Shown: one piece after another, positions 46,332 to 57,854 of the stretch
Layout: every line of letters starts with the position of its first letter
Position numbering within the stretch: position 1 is the stretch's first letter
Assembly: GCA_961205875.1 (NCBI GenBank)
Contig: OY540810.1
Coordinates: forward strand, 15,624,001-15,688,000
Source: Sialis fuliginosa
Taxonomy: Eukaryota; Arthropoda; Insecta; Megaloptera; Sialidae
DNA: 64,000 nt
Reading direction: 5' to 3'
The notes under the pieces: generated by a model
Told to the model about the DNA's origin: nothing
The model's input: the letters and a program-made list of their open reading frames with translations, nothing else
The model's database searches: none
Translations under genes and position numbers: made by a program

Positions 46332-46438
46332 GTGCATTTTGAAATTCTGCTTCGAAATTAACTGAGTTGAAAGAAAACACTTTTGACTAATTTAAAATTT
46401 ATTGGTTAGTTTCGAAGCGGCATTTCAAAATGCACCAA
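46332..46438. mobile_element. Hairpin MITE, 107 bp
   Basis: TTGGTGCATTTTGAAATTCT and GCTTCGAAATTAAC are mirrored by GTTAGTTTCGAAGC and GGCATTTCAAAATGCACCAA. Arms are about 36 bp. Confidence 0.75.
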
Positions 46439-46479
46439 CACACGTCCTAAAAAATATTCTAATATTAGAATTTTATAAG

Positions 46480-46740
46480 GTACTGGCACCAATCTTGGCT
46501 TTTATAAGAGCAAGATTTACTGTTTTGTGATTGACGGGTATCCTTTTTGTAATTCTCATGAATTTAATTACCAAATATAGTTTTTTTTTTTATTATAGCC
46601 TTTTATTTAGTTTATGTTTTTTTCACCAGTAATGGATAAAGTAAAAATAGTAATGAACACACAGTGATGGACACTTGCTAATGATTACAAAATGAAGTAC
46701 TACGACACAAAAGATATAAAAGAAAACATCGTCAAATCTG
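46480..46740 (+). repeat. Direct repeat J, copy 2
   Basis: See 44595-44925. The copies lie about 1.9 kb apart in the same orientation. Local duplication or a dispersed element are both possible. Confidence 0.8.
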
Positions 46741-47017
46741 AAACAATTTATATATACATATATCCTGAAAATTGCTTGAAAAAATTTAAGAGTTACGACT
46801 AATACAGACATAAATACCGGAAAGGGATGTTTACTGATGTCTATTTTTTTATTTTTAAAATTATTTTTGAAACGGTGTGAATTAGAGAAAAATTGTCAAG
46901 TTAAAAATTATAGATAGGTACTTATTATTATCTATAATTTATGTTCTATTCATTTTTTCGGAAAAACAAATTTTTCATTGGTATTCAAACGGTTCATAAC
47001 AGAGATGAAATATCTGC

Positions 47018-47130
47018 CATGAGAGTCATTGGACTTTCTTATACGTACTACAGAGATTGAACAGTGTACGTGTTTGCCATAGGTACCATGGGACTTTCTT
47101 ATATACTGAGTGAACAGTGTAAGTGATTCT
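47018..47130 (+). repeat. Imperfect tandem duplication of ~60 bp
   Basis: CATTGGACTTTCTTATACGT..GAACAGTGTACGTG is followed by CATGGGACTTTCTTATATAC..GAACAGTGTAAGTG. Confidence 0.6.
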
Positions 47131-47156
47131 AATTAATTATGTTGAGATTCGTACTA

Positions 47157-47175
47157 CCCCCCCCCCCCCCCCCCC
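47157..47175. repeat. C19 homopolymer run
   Basis: Nineteen cytosines in AT-rich DNA. Comparable C or G runs lie at 48739-48752 and 49069-49081. Confidence 0.85.
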
Positions 47176-47214
47176 AGAAAAAAAATTGGTTCTGACGCCA
47201 CTAATTCGTTGGCT

Positions 47215-47515
47215 TGTTCCAAATTGATGCATTTTTCACAGCCAAATCGCTCGCCTAATAAGTAAATTTTAATAACCCTTCTGGATCAGATTTATTTAAT
47301 AAACGCCGCCACTGGATTATTTCATACACATACAACAACAAAAAGTGTCTGTGAAAAGAAAATGTAGCCAGATTTCTTTTACCTAGAGAAAAATTGGATT
47401 CATTTGAAAAACCCGCGGTAAAAATTCTCGGTTTATTTGCATTATGTGCGTACCAGTATTTACTGTACAAATAGACCATTTGCTTTGGTGGGTTCGTTCT
47501 TTGTTGTTTCATTCT
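47215..47515. promoter_or_regulatory. Apparently single-copy, GC-richer block
   Basis: Includes TTTAATAAACGCCGCCACTG, AACCCGCGGTAAAAATTCTC and CATTATGTGCGTACCAGTAT. The minus frame 47255-47512 covers it without splice support. Candidate regulatory DNA; inference only. Confidence 0.2.
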
Positions 47516-48513
47516 CTAAAAGCTTATTTGTATTATTTTTAAAAAGTTGTCACCGATATACTATGTATTTAGACGAAATTATAACAAAAAGTTGAATTTA
47601 ACTGACAATGAATCACAGTATTATTTATTAATAGTTTTAATATTATTACCAGTTGATAGAACCCGATGTTACCTAGTATTTTAAAAATATGAATTATTCA
47701 CTCATGGCCGAAACAATACTTCATTTTTATTTTTACTATATGGGCATTTTTTCTGACTTGATGAAATGCTTAAATTTGTGTATAGTTAATTTAAAAAAAA
47801 ATAAAAAAAAACGTACAAAATGATGCAAAAAGGTTTGTTTAAGATGGTTGGTGCAATAGAGCATTCTTAAAATTAATTAATGATTTTTGAATATGTTATT
47901 TTTTAGTAATTAATAGACAAAATATCCAAAAAACCAATTCTGACGTATAGCTAGTGAGATAAATTTTTCAAAAATTACTTTTTTAACACGCAGATAAAGA
48001 GGTTATACCCTAAAACCTATCGGAAAACCTTACTTGATCGAATAAATAAATACCTTCTGCTGAAGATTAAATGATAAAAAACTTTTTTCAAGAAAATTTA
48101 TTTTTTTAGTAATTTCATTTTATAACCGAGAAAATGATTAAAATTTTGAAGAAAAATAATTATTAAATTTTGATATATTATCTTCAAAACTATTTACTAT
48201 ATACTAAGGTAAATTAGGGCAAAATAATATTCAAATTTCAAATTTAAAAAATTATATTTTTATAGGTAATGAATAAATATAAAAATAAATAATAATTTAA
48301 TATTTCATCCCCTGTCACGTATAGAGGGTTGTAATTACTGTCATTTGACCCGATGGGAAAAATACTTCGAGGAAGGGGGTTTTAGGTGGACTCTATCTCG
48401 CATAGGAGCCTAGATATTTACGATTTTGTAGGTATCTATATAAAATGAATGAAAAACAAAAAATAAAAATATGTCTACAAATATTATTTGTATTGCCAAC
48501 ATAAAAAAATTAT
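47516..48513. other. AT-rich spacer leading into a Helitron end
   Basis: The part after about 48310 probably belongs to the Helitron ending at 48547, but its 5' end is not visible. Confidence 0.35.
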
Positions 48514-48547
48514 ACAACGCGAGCGAAGCCGCGGGCAAGTTCGCTAG
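48514..48547 (+). mobile_element. Helitron-type 3' terminus
   Basis: CGCGAGCGAAGCCGCG, then GGCAAGTTCGCTAG|T. The CGCG/CGCG hairpin and the CTAG-T end are diagnostic. It differs from families A and B after the hairpin, so it is a third family; a minus-strand relic lies at 11013-11060. Confidence 0.6.
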
Positions 48548-49872
48548 TGTATTATAACATAACTCGAAATATTATCACACTATTAATCAAATTAGACATT
48601 CTATGGTAGAATCATTTGGTTAATAAAATATTATTAAATTATTTCTCTATAACATAGTTATTAATAGCTTTTTGTTACAGCTAATGTATTTTTGAATTTC
48701 ATTAAAAAAACTTTTAAATCAAATAAACATTCACACACACCCCCCCCCCCCCTTCCGCTCTCTCTAAACATGTGAGTGGAATCCACTCTTACAAGAATAC
48801 CATACATGCTTGAAGATTGAAAAACTACATACAGTAAATATTGTTTTTCTCGACATTGATATTTATGTTGTTTCAGGTTTATATTTCAACACAAAATGGC
48901 CCGGAGACAGGTTGTTTTAATGAAAAAGTATGCTATTATTTGTGGATAAATTATAAATATACATACAACATACGTATACTATACACTCGTATACATAAAT
49001 GTATGTATTCTAAAATAAAAAAAATATACAACACTGTAGAACACGCAAAGGTGTGTGTGTATGTATTTGGGGGGGGGGGGGAGTGTTTATATTGCTATGT
49101 ATCATACCCCTACCCCTCCCCCTGGCCAGTAACATTTCTTTCCTCGGAGTAATGGTGAAAAACATGCAGTAAATTGTAGAAAATTTCTCGTTTCAGCAAA
49201 TACGTATTAGCGGTTTAGTAAGTTTACCCTAAAAATTGTTTTTTTTTGTAATGAAATGTTTGACAGAAGATATGATGATTTCTTTGTGGTTAGTATTAAA
49301 AAATAGTACTTTTTTATTTTGTTTATTTTTTCAATTTTGCAAATGTTAACGACGTGTAATTTATATGCGTCTTGTCAATTTCTTGCCATAGTTGGGAATT
49401 GAATACATTGATTAAAACTGAATTGAAGATAATGAAATGGTTTAATCGATTTGTACTTACACAACATATATAAATGCAAAGTAATCTATACTACTGTTTT
49501 ACAAATGGTAAACATCTCGCAAAAGTAGCAGTGACGTAATCAAGATTTTTATGGAGGGGGGCATTGACATATAATATATTTTACATATACATATGTAATA
49601 TGTATATTACATATTATGATAGTATTATTATCTGGCTGGTCCCTCATTGGTTACGAGTAAAACACTGATAAGCAGCTATTTCATTATTGAATATAGCAAC
49701 TGCTGTCGGTTTTACTCTTTATAAGATATCTAACACGTAGGTTGTGAAACCGATTTTAAATAAACATACCTTCTTCAGAAATCATATATGTTTTAAGTTT
49801 ATTTCTTCTTCTTTAATATTTTCGCATAAAAATGTCCGTTCCTTAAAAATTAAACATATAAAAAAAACTCAC
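48548..49872. other. Spacer, probably intron downstream of the 49873 exon
   Basis: Holds C-rich and G-rich runs (48739, 49069), a palindromic CATATGTAATATGTATATTA region near 49588-49615, and AT-rich DNA. No further coding exon of the minus-strand gene was recognised. Confidence 0.4.
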
Positions 49873-50745
49873 CATTTCCCAAAGGTGCTGAAGATACTTT
49901 CTCTTCCCCAGCTGGAGCAGTATCCATCCCATCATTTTCCACCCCCATCGGCTCTGGAGTTTCCGGTACCAATTGTACATCTTCATCCGGTTGCTCGTCA
50001 GTCTTTTGCTGGAATACGATATGATTTGTCGCAGTCTTACTTTGATTATCATCACTAGCGTTGCCACCATTAGCCGAATACAGAATAATAGGACCTGTAT
50101 TATCCAATCTTTTCACAGATTGCAACAGTATATGTTGCTGGCCTGAAATCTGAATGATTTGTCCAAAATTCCTTGGACTACGTTCATTATTAACCCGCAT
50201 GTTCTCATCGTGTAATAGGATCTGGTTTTGCTGATCGGATATCTGAATGATTTCTCCAAATACCTGACCAGGATTTCTCTCATCGCTACTTCTATTATCG
50301 CACTGCTGCAGTATGATTTGGGAGGAATTATTTGGAAACACGTGGCCACTCCTGTTGTTAGATATCTGAAATATCTGACCGATGCTTTCATTAGACCTAC
50401 GTTCTTCATTTTGAAGGATCTGCGCTTGAGATGAATTTCTCAACTGGTGTTGCCCTGACTGTAATATCACTTGATCTTGCTGATTCGATCTAGCAGCTCT
50501 CAACAAAATTATGTTATTCCCGTTGAGTTCGTTTGGTTGTGAAAGGGAAGCAAGAACGGGTAATTCGTTTAAGTTTGTACTTGAGAGAGCTCGTACGATT
50601 GTACCGTTTGCATCTATAAAAGCTGGCGTTGTGCTGGTGCTAGTATTAGTGTTAGTGTCTATTTTGCTCTCGGTAGAAACAGTCGCTAGCTGTTGACTTC
50701 CGGTGTTAGACTGGTTGGGTGATGTATTGCTATCATTCGCTGGAC
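49873..50745 (-). CDS. Large internal exon of a Gln/Asn/Ser-rich nuclear protein
   Basis: On the minus strand TTTGTTTCAG precedes 50745 and GTGAGT follows 49873. The 873 nt between them are open: two leading bases, 290 codons and one trailing base, so both introns are phase 1 and skipping the exon would keep the frame. The protein is Ser/Thr/Asn-rich first (about residues 1-50), then PAFIDANGTIVRAL and a Gln-rich region. There GQIFQIS, GEIIQIS and GQIIQIS recur at about residues 123, 164 and 195, each near an acidic/Arg stretch such as SDERNP or NNERSP. The end is acidic (PETPEPMGVENDGMD). This resembles the activation regions of transcription factors such as the Sp family, but no DNA-binding domain is here and I cannot name the gene. 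Plus-strand frames over it are shadows. Confidence 0.75.
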
Positions 50746-50908
50746 CTGAAACAAATAATTTGATTTAATCTTCATGTTTCTTATTTAAAGTATTCAATTC
50801 ATTTTAGAAGAAATATTTTATTTACAAACATATTATGATATAATATGAACAATTGTGTAGTTCAAATGTTCCGAAACTTTATAAAATAATATTTTTTTTT
50901 TATAAATT
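50746..50908. other. Start of upstream intron (minus-strand gene)
   Basis: AT-rich sequence next to the 3' splice site at 50746-50748 (CAG on the minus strand). The acceptor tract is short, TTATTTGTTT. Confidence 0.5.
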
Positions 50909-51250
50909 ATTTACAACGAATGTAAAAAAATTAACAGTAGATTGAGGATGTACTTTAAGCAAAAAACCTTATATAAATATGTGTTCGAAAATTATTCATG
51001 AGGGAGCAATAGCTTCTCAAAATTTGTTAGTTTTTTATTTAATATGTGGAGAACCCATTGTGACTTTGTTATCAAATTTGATAATGGATTTAGTATTAAT
51101 AAGGGTAATCAATTTTCAGTTTCAACCAATAATTATCTAGCCCGGGGGTGTTGGGGTATTTAACGAACAAAAAAATACGAGATAAAAATTTAAGAGCCCA
51201 GATAGCCCATATACCTCTGGGCTAAAAATATTGGTTGATAAAATCGATAA
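50909..51250 (+). repeat. Arm fragment of the 39690 fold-back family
   Basis: TTTACAACGAATGTAAAAAA, AAGCAAAAAACCTTATATAA, TTCATGAGGGAGCAATAGC and GGAGAACCCATTGTGAC follow the order of the left arm of 39690-40644. The start matches the element at 57855. Confidence 0.6.
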
Positions 51251-52683
51251 GTAGTCTGATAGTCAAATTTTAAAAAAAGTGTCGCTCATTTTCTTGGCTT
51301 ATTACATTAATAAAAAGATATATCTACTGGCGTCACTTCACATGGTAATACCAGACAAATATTTGTCATATTTGTACAATTATACCAACGTGTAGACTAT
51401 AGATGGTCATATTGGCTTAGTTTGCAATGTCAAATATCAATCCATCGAAAGTCGGTTTTTGATCGCGCATCAAAGGGTTTCAATACGCAAATATCTGTCT
51501 TTACCCTCCACACCTGGCTTCTTTATCAATTCTTATAAATATAAAACATAATCGTTATTTTAATTTTTGGTTTCTAATAGGGTGACCCTTTTTTAAGAAG
51601 GCAGTGCGGGCGAAATTTTTCGGGTGGGGTGGGGTAAATAATTTTTTTTGAGGGTTACTAGGAAGATTTTTTTAGAAGGGGTGCTAGGTAATTTATTTGG
51701 GGGGGGGGGGTATTTTTTATTTTTTTTCTGCTGCGCATCGTTTCAAAAATAATTAAAGAACAGGAAAGAGAAAAGAAAGGAGGTGCACATCTATAGTATA
51801 CAAGAACCTTAAGTTCAAATTCTCATCGTTTTGGCTGTAGAGCAATCACAAACAGACACACACACAGACAGACGTCATTGATTTCTGAAATCTCGACTTC
51901 AAATTTTTTCATAATTACTATACTATACAGTACATTTTTTATGTACTTTTAGGTATAAAAAGTAAAAAGGTTGACATTGATCCTTATTAAATTCTAATAC
52001 CGGAGCTATACAAATATTTCTTATATAGATTAAAATATTCAGACATTGTCAATAAATAAAAAGTAACATTACACCATCCGTGCAATTTAAACTGCGACAA
52101 GAACATCAGAAACGACTGTAATCGCAAATAAGAATTTCAGTTGAAACATAAGACATGTTTGTACCTGACTATCATGCAATTGAAAAATAAATTACCTGTA
52201 TTTTAAAGATATTCTCGTATAATGTGAACAAATGTAATGCATTGTTGAGGTAGTAGTGTATAGAATGATATTAAACTTTTTTTTACATTTTACATATTTG
52301 CGTAGTAAGTTAACAGAATTGGCTTTCCACTGGATAACAAAAAAAAACTTACGTGGTTTTTTTTGCACAAAATAACTTTAAAAACCTCCTGTTTTTTTTA
52401 AAGTTATTTTTTAAGGGTATCTATATTTAAAATAAATATTTTGTTTTATAAGGAAATAATTGTAAAACAATTATTCTAGACGTATATATTTTATTTATAA
52501 TTATAATAATAGTACCTATACAGGCTATGATTTTAAAAATTTAAAACACACAATTAGAACTATATGTACATATCGAGTATTTTAGGATGGATAATTTTAG
52601 AACAATAAAAGAAAACTTTGATGATTCCTACAAAATGGTCTTTGTTATATTTTTTGAATTGTTTCTCAAGAAATAGCCCACAT
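51251..52683. other. AT-rich spacer
   Basis: Contains a G-run at 51700-51710 and a CACACACACAGACAGACG segment near 51856 shared in style with 54032. No gene. Confidence 0.4.
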
Positions 52684-53128
52684 TGGTCGTGTTCAGCCGA
52701 ACTAAGTCCTGAGTAAACTTAGTAAGTTAGTTAGAGTAAGAGAAAGTTTGCCCTAACCGTCTAAGTACAGTGTGTTTTCCGCCTGGACACACTTACTACT
52801 TTGTGATAGTTATAAGACTCATAACCTATATATTTATGCTCTATCTTGTATGTTGATGACATTATTTATTATTGTAATTACACTCGTCCATTTTGTAAAG
52901 TTCAATTTTACACAAAAAAAAAATTTTTGACTCACAAATCGTATTATTTTTCCTTTATTACTTATTTCTTGTTGATAACGTTTACGTGAGTATACTAAGT
53001 AAAATGGCGGCGAGAAAAAAGTTCCTTAGTATCTTAGTATCCGTAAAGTGTCCAGGCCGAAAACTTAGCTTAGTGCACTTACTAACTTACTAAGTTTACT
53101 CAGGACTTAGTTCGGCTGAACACGACCA
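52684..53128. mobile_element. 445 bp TIR element with ~47 bp arms
   Basis: TGGTCGTGTTCAGCCGAACT then AAGTCCTGAGTAAACTTAGT at the left is mirrored almost perfectly at the right, ending GGCTGAACACGACCA. A second inner pair is GTGTGTTTTCCGCCTGGACA / GTGTCCAGGCCGAAAACTTA. There is no transposase. The target duplication is not evident. The near-identity of the arms suggests a fairly recent insertion. Confidence 0.8.
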
Positions 53129-53156
53129 TTTTTGAATAAAGGATTTAAATATTTTT

Positions 53157-53196
53157 TACTTCCATGTTCTGAAAGAAATGGAAGTATTGTAATAAT
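53157..53196 (-). repeat. Family D terminal stub, reversed
   Basis: ACTTCCATGTTCTGAAAGAA then ATGGAAGTATTGTAAT is the 3' hairpin end of family D alone. Confidence 0.7.
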
Positions 53197-54480
53197 GAAC
53201 TCACTATGTTTATTTGTTAAGGAAATATGGTCAATCAATCATTTTAGTTTTGATCTGTTAAATTATGAATTACGACCTATAGAATGCTCACATATATGTA
53301 TGTACTTATAATGCACGGAGACTCAATTTAACGATGGCATATCTCCGGTTCTATTAGTGGCAGAGAGTTCAAACTGAGCTCATTTTATTCGTAATATAGT
53401 CTAGTATAAATTAAGTTTTATGAATTTTTTTCATTAGAATCGTTAAAAAAATTGAAGTCGCGTCAAGCTGAGTTATTAACTATTCAATTTATTTGTTAAT
53501 TTATCAATTTTAATTTGTTAATAATAGGGGGAGGGGGTCTCGACGGTCTTGGGGCATTTGACAGTCTTAAAGTTAATTGGCATTTTCGGTAATTTTTGAA
53601 CATTTTTTAGAGGGAGAGAGTATTTGCAAAAAATATAGATTATAAATTATTTTTATATTTTTTCCATTTATTGAAGTAAAATTTTTTAAAAAATATACAT
53701 ACTTTCTATAAAAAAAACCATTGATTTCCAAAAGAGGTAGTCGAATATTACAAAAATCATAATAAATAAACGGACCCCTTAAAAAATATAATATAATATA
53801 ATAAATTTACTTCACTTTACATATTAAAGTAATATTAAAAAAATAATCTCCACAACTTTTATGTAAATCATTTTTCTCTAATTCGCACTGCTTCAAAAAT
53901 AATTCGAAAAATAAAAAAAAATTCTGTCGAAATAGTGTTTTAAAAATATAGACAAAAATACAAACAAAAATTAATCATAAATATAAAATTTCATCCTTTT
54001 ACGATTTGTTGTATTTGAGTTACAGATCTATAGATAGACAGACACACAGACATCATGACAAAAATAGTCAAAATGAATTCAAGCAAGGTAAAAATGGGTA
54101 AATCCATCAAAATCCGGATTAATAATTCTTACTTTACTATAATATGTATTTCATACTTATGGTCGTATAAGAAAGTAATAAATCGATTTAAATTAATTAA
54201 AAATTCACTTGTGTACTACTTTAATATCAAAAAATCTACGACATAAAGTTTATACATAAGTTTCTAATAAATTTAGCGGTTCTAAAATAAGATTAAAGTA
54301 AATCAAAACTGAAGAATGATCAGAAAATAAATATCCCGTGTGTCTATTCATGTTATTATTAATAACAAAACAATAAAGCACTCGATAAATCTGAGCGTGA
54401 AAGCACACGAGGAAAGATTAAACTTTAAAAATATCGTATATATTTCAATATAAAGAATCGATATGAATCAAACACATTTT
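53197..54480. other. AT-rich spacer
   Basis: No complete element. The frame at 54055-54246 lies in low-complexity DNA. Confidence 0.4.
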
Positions 54481-54493
54481 TCACTTGTTCAAA

Positions 54494-54649
54494 AGAATAG
54501 TTTCCTTGCTTGATGTGCCAGGAGATTCGACCGAGGAAATTCAAAAAGAATTAAAACACAGGGGAGTTCAAATAGATGGTGACAAATGGATTTTTTGTTG
54601 TCAACATCTGTCTATCAAATGCTCTTTAAAACTTCTTGATCTCGGTTAA
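54494..54649 (+). pseudogene. Coding-like fragment of unknown protein
   Basis: A 51-codon stretch ends in TAA at 54647-54649 and reads RIVSLLDVPGDSTEEIQKEL, later GVQIDGDKWIFCCQHLS and KLLDLG. It is not low-complexity and has a natural mix of residues. Upstream the frame is open to a stop at 54464-54466, and a possible 3' splice site (TTCACTTGTTCAAAAG) lies just before it. It may be a terminal exon of a plus-strand gene or a transposon ORF relic. I do not recognise it. Confidence 0.35.
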
Positions 54650-56069
54650 TTATTTAAAAAATGTAATACTTTTCTTATATTGTAAACATATGTGTTGTTA
54701 AAAACGAAAATATATTAATTAAATTATTTAACCCTTAACTGGTATCGTTAATTTCACAAATGTAACTAGTATCGTGGGGTATTAGCGGCCCCCATCGAAG
54801 ATTAGCTTTTGGCAAGCTAGTTTCAATAATGCGGCTAGATAACACATAAATTGTAAATAATACACTCATTTAATGTAATCATCAACTAGCTTTTATTACC
54901 ATTGTAATTATCTTCTACGACACATCACAATAAAGTTACCTACAAAAACTCTAAAAAATTAACTACAGGAAAGTTTTTAACTCAAATATTGTTTCTTTTT
55001 TATCTAATATGAACTAATTTAAAAAAAATTGTTTATATATATGCCTCTAATTAACAATTTATATATAATTTCAACTGGTATCGTGAGGTCGGCCGACCCC
55101 AAACACGCACGTACCTCCGTTCCTGAAGGAGCTTAAACGTCGAACGTCTGGCACACGCCGCGAGTCGCGACGTAATGAGATTTCTTAAAATGGTGGGTGT
55201 GCACGATTTTTAGATTTTAAACAACAAAACATCTTCTGTGTATTTAAGTGAGTATTATTTTACACAATTTATGTTTATTATATATTGCGCAATAACACTT
55301 TGCGATTTGGGTATTGTATTAACATAATCGTTTTAAATACACAGACACAAAAAATAACACTGAGCAACAAAAAAGTACTTTTGTTTTGCTGCTGAGATTT
55401 GAATAAGCGATCCTGAAGGATGCTGAAACCAAATCCATTTCCAAATTTCTTTAGCTCATGTTCTCGAGATATCCTAGCTAAGAATTACGATATTCGACAT
55501 ATTTATAAATAAATATAATACCAAGCAGGAAATTTTTCTGCAATAACAAATAGTACAGTGACGTATTGATAGTTCTGAATATGATGAACAAAATAATAAA
55601 ACTTACATTATTATTAATACTTATATTTTCTGTCAATACCTTTTTAATCAAACACAGAAAATAATCTACTATTCCTTTTCGGATGCTACAAAATTGAACA
55701 CATATAGCCCATACCCATTTTTAGCACCGGATACTATTTAAAACAAGCTCGACATGTACATATATACATTCATACATTATATCAATGTACATTTATATAT
55801 ACATATACATAATTTAGAATTACTCTACAATACAAATGCAATAATACGAAACAGAAAATATATGGCCGGACATTCACTAGACTGAGACAGAAACAAATGG
55901 TGTGGGTGTATATGTGTAAGAGCATGTGTGTGTGTGTGATAATCACAATGTTCAAGAGCGTAATCACGCGAAATACAAAGGCTCTGCACAATATTCTCTA
56001 TTGTATCGCGTGAATTGTAATTGAATTTCTTTTACAACGGTGCAGCGCGCACATGCTTGTATGTATATA
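54650..56069. other. Spacer with GC-rich patches and a (GT)n run
   Basis: TTAACCCTTAACTGGTATCG at 54729 and TCAACTGGTATCGTGAGG near 55071 repeat an ACTGGTATCGT word around GC-rich patches (54775-54800, 55085-55170), possibly a TTAA-type MITE. (GT)n lies at about 55927-55938. No gene. Confidence 0.35.
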
Positions 56070-56821
56070 CAGGTTGCGCCAAAAGTATGGAAACCCCTGA
56101 AAATTTCGCAGAATAAGCGGGGAAAAAAATGAAAATACCATATCCGACGTATTTTTTGACGGGGAATCCAATGGTGACCTTGAATTTGACCTTGAACATA
56201 ACCTCTAAGCTACAGCGAATCAAAAATCGATTTTTTAAATAGTACCCCCTTTTTTTATTGCAGATTCGAAAAGAGCGGAAAATTTTACGTTAGAATATGT
56301 ATTTTATTTTTTTTCAAGGTCATTTTAAGGGCACTACAGACTCAAATAAAACAAGAATTTACCTAAAATTAAGCTCAAGTAAGTGAAAATTTCGCAGAAT
56401 AAACGGAAAAAAAATATGAAAATACCATATCCGACGTATTTTTTGACGGGGAATCCAATGGTGACTTTGAATTTGACCTTGAACACAACCTCTAAGTTAC
56501 AGCGAACCAAAAACCGATTTTTTTAAATGGGACCCCCTTTTTTATTGCAGATTCGAAAAGATTTGAAAAAAATAAAAAAAATACATATTCTAACGTAAAA
56601 TTTTCCGCTCTTTTCGAATATGCAATAAAAAAAGGGGGTACTATTTAAAAAATCGATTTTTGGTTCGCTGTAGCTTAGAGGTTATGTTCAAGGTCAAATT
56701 CAAGGTCACCATTGGATTCCCCGTCAAAAAATACGTCGGATATGGTATTTTCATTATTTTTTTTCCCGCTTAAATTATTCTGCGAAATTTTCAGGGGTTT
56801 CCATACTTTTGGCGCACCCTG
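56070..56821. mobile_element. 752 bp fold-back with duplicated left arm
   Basis: TATA|CAGGTTGCGCCAAAAGTATG at the left and CATACTTTTGGCGCACCCTG|TATATA at the right pair over arms of more than 200 bp (landmarks CCATATCCGACGTATTTTTT, GGGGAATCCAATGGTGAC, ACAGCGAATCAAAAATCGAT). Most of the left arm occurs again in direct orientation at about 56389-56560. A single element thus carries two left arms and one right arm. The frames at 56032-56223 and 56712-57056 are the same arm read in both directions. Confidence 0.85.
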
Positions 56822-57085
56822 TATATATGTAGGTGTGTGTGTATGGGTGGGTGGGTGGATGTGTGTGTGTGTACTGTATCGGTCATTTCAGAAGTCTTTG
56901 AGTATCTTTAATCTTTCCAATAAATTTTTGAGAGGGCGTATTTGGACAGAAGTTGGTTTCGAGATATCAATGTTTTTAATTTGCACGTATCTGTCATTTT
57001 TTATACGTTTCTTTAATTTTGCGTTTGACTGGTTAATTAGATACAATTTCCAATAAAATACGAAAAAATATTGTTTTATTTATAT

Positions 57086-57250
57086 ACCGGGTGCCCCATT
57101 TTAATGTCCCCAGGCAAATATCTGAAAAAATTTTGAGACAAAAGTTGTAGCTTTTTAAGGGACACATTTATTATTGCTATGTGTTTTTATAATTTATGGG
57201 GTTTTATGGGAGTTTTACGGGGAAACTCTTTTTTTCAAATGATAACCTGT
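57086..57250 (+). repeat. Half of a CCGGGTGCCCCATTTT-type MITE
   Basis: TATATACCGGGTGCCCCATT followed by TTTTAAGGGACACATTTATT resembles the ends of the CAGGGTG/TATA elements. No inverse partner was found within about 700 bp. Confidence 0.4.
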
Positions 57251-57854
57251 ATTTTTTATTGCAGATTCGTAATCTATAGAAAATAATACGTAGCTTTTGT
57301 TGGAAACATTTTTTTTAGAATACAGTTTCTGGATTTTAATAGCCATTAGCTATATTTTTTATAATGTTGTAAACTTTATTTTGAATGAAACTGCATAAGT
57401 TTGAATCTCAATATTTTTAAAATTTTCAATTGATTCAAATCACTATTTAAAAGTTTAGAACATGATCATAATTAAAACATTATTTTTGTTTATCTATTTT
57501 AAATAATATTAATCAATCAGAATTTAAAACACAAAAAAGTTTAAACTATTTTAAAATTGAAAAATACTTTTGGATCATCATGTATATACATATAAACATG
57601 AACATACGTGCGTGTATGTATTTATTTTGATATTTGTGCTGATTTCGTCTAGTTACATGATCATTAGTCGATTGATTTTGCAATTAATATATACAGATAT
57701 GGGCGCGGGAAGGTGGTGGTGCAGGGGGTCAATTCTTATTGAAAATATTTCACGGAATTGAAAGATTAGCCGCACGATGTTTTATTGTAATTAAAAAATA
57801 GAGAATCAATCATTTTCAGTTTAAAGTAATGGATATTGATTAATTTTAATTATA

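Noticed and set aside
49744-50434. Plus-strand and alternative minus-strand frames over the Gln-rich exon
   Set aside because: Only the 49873-50745 minus frame is bounded by consensus splice sites and keeps a coherent composition; the others are shadows.
56032-57056. Frames of 63 and 114 codons with a shared peptide
   Set aside because: They read opposite arms of the 56070-56821 fold-back.
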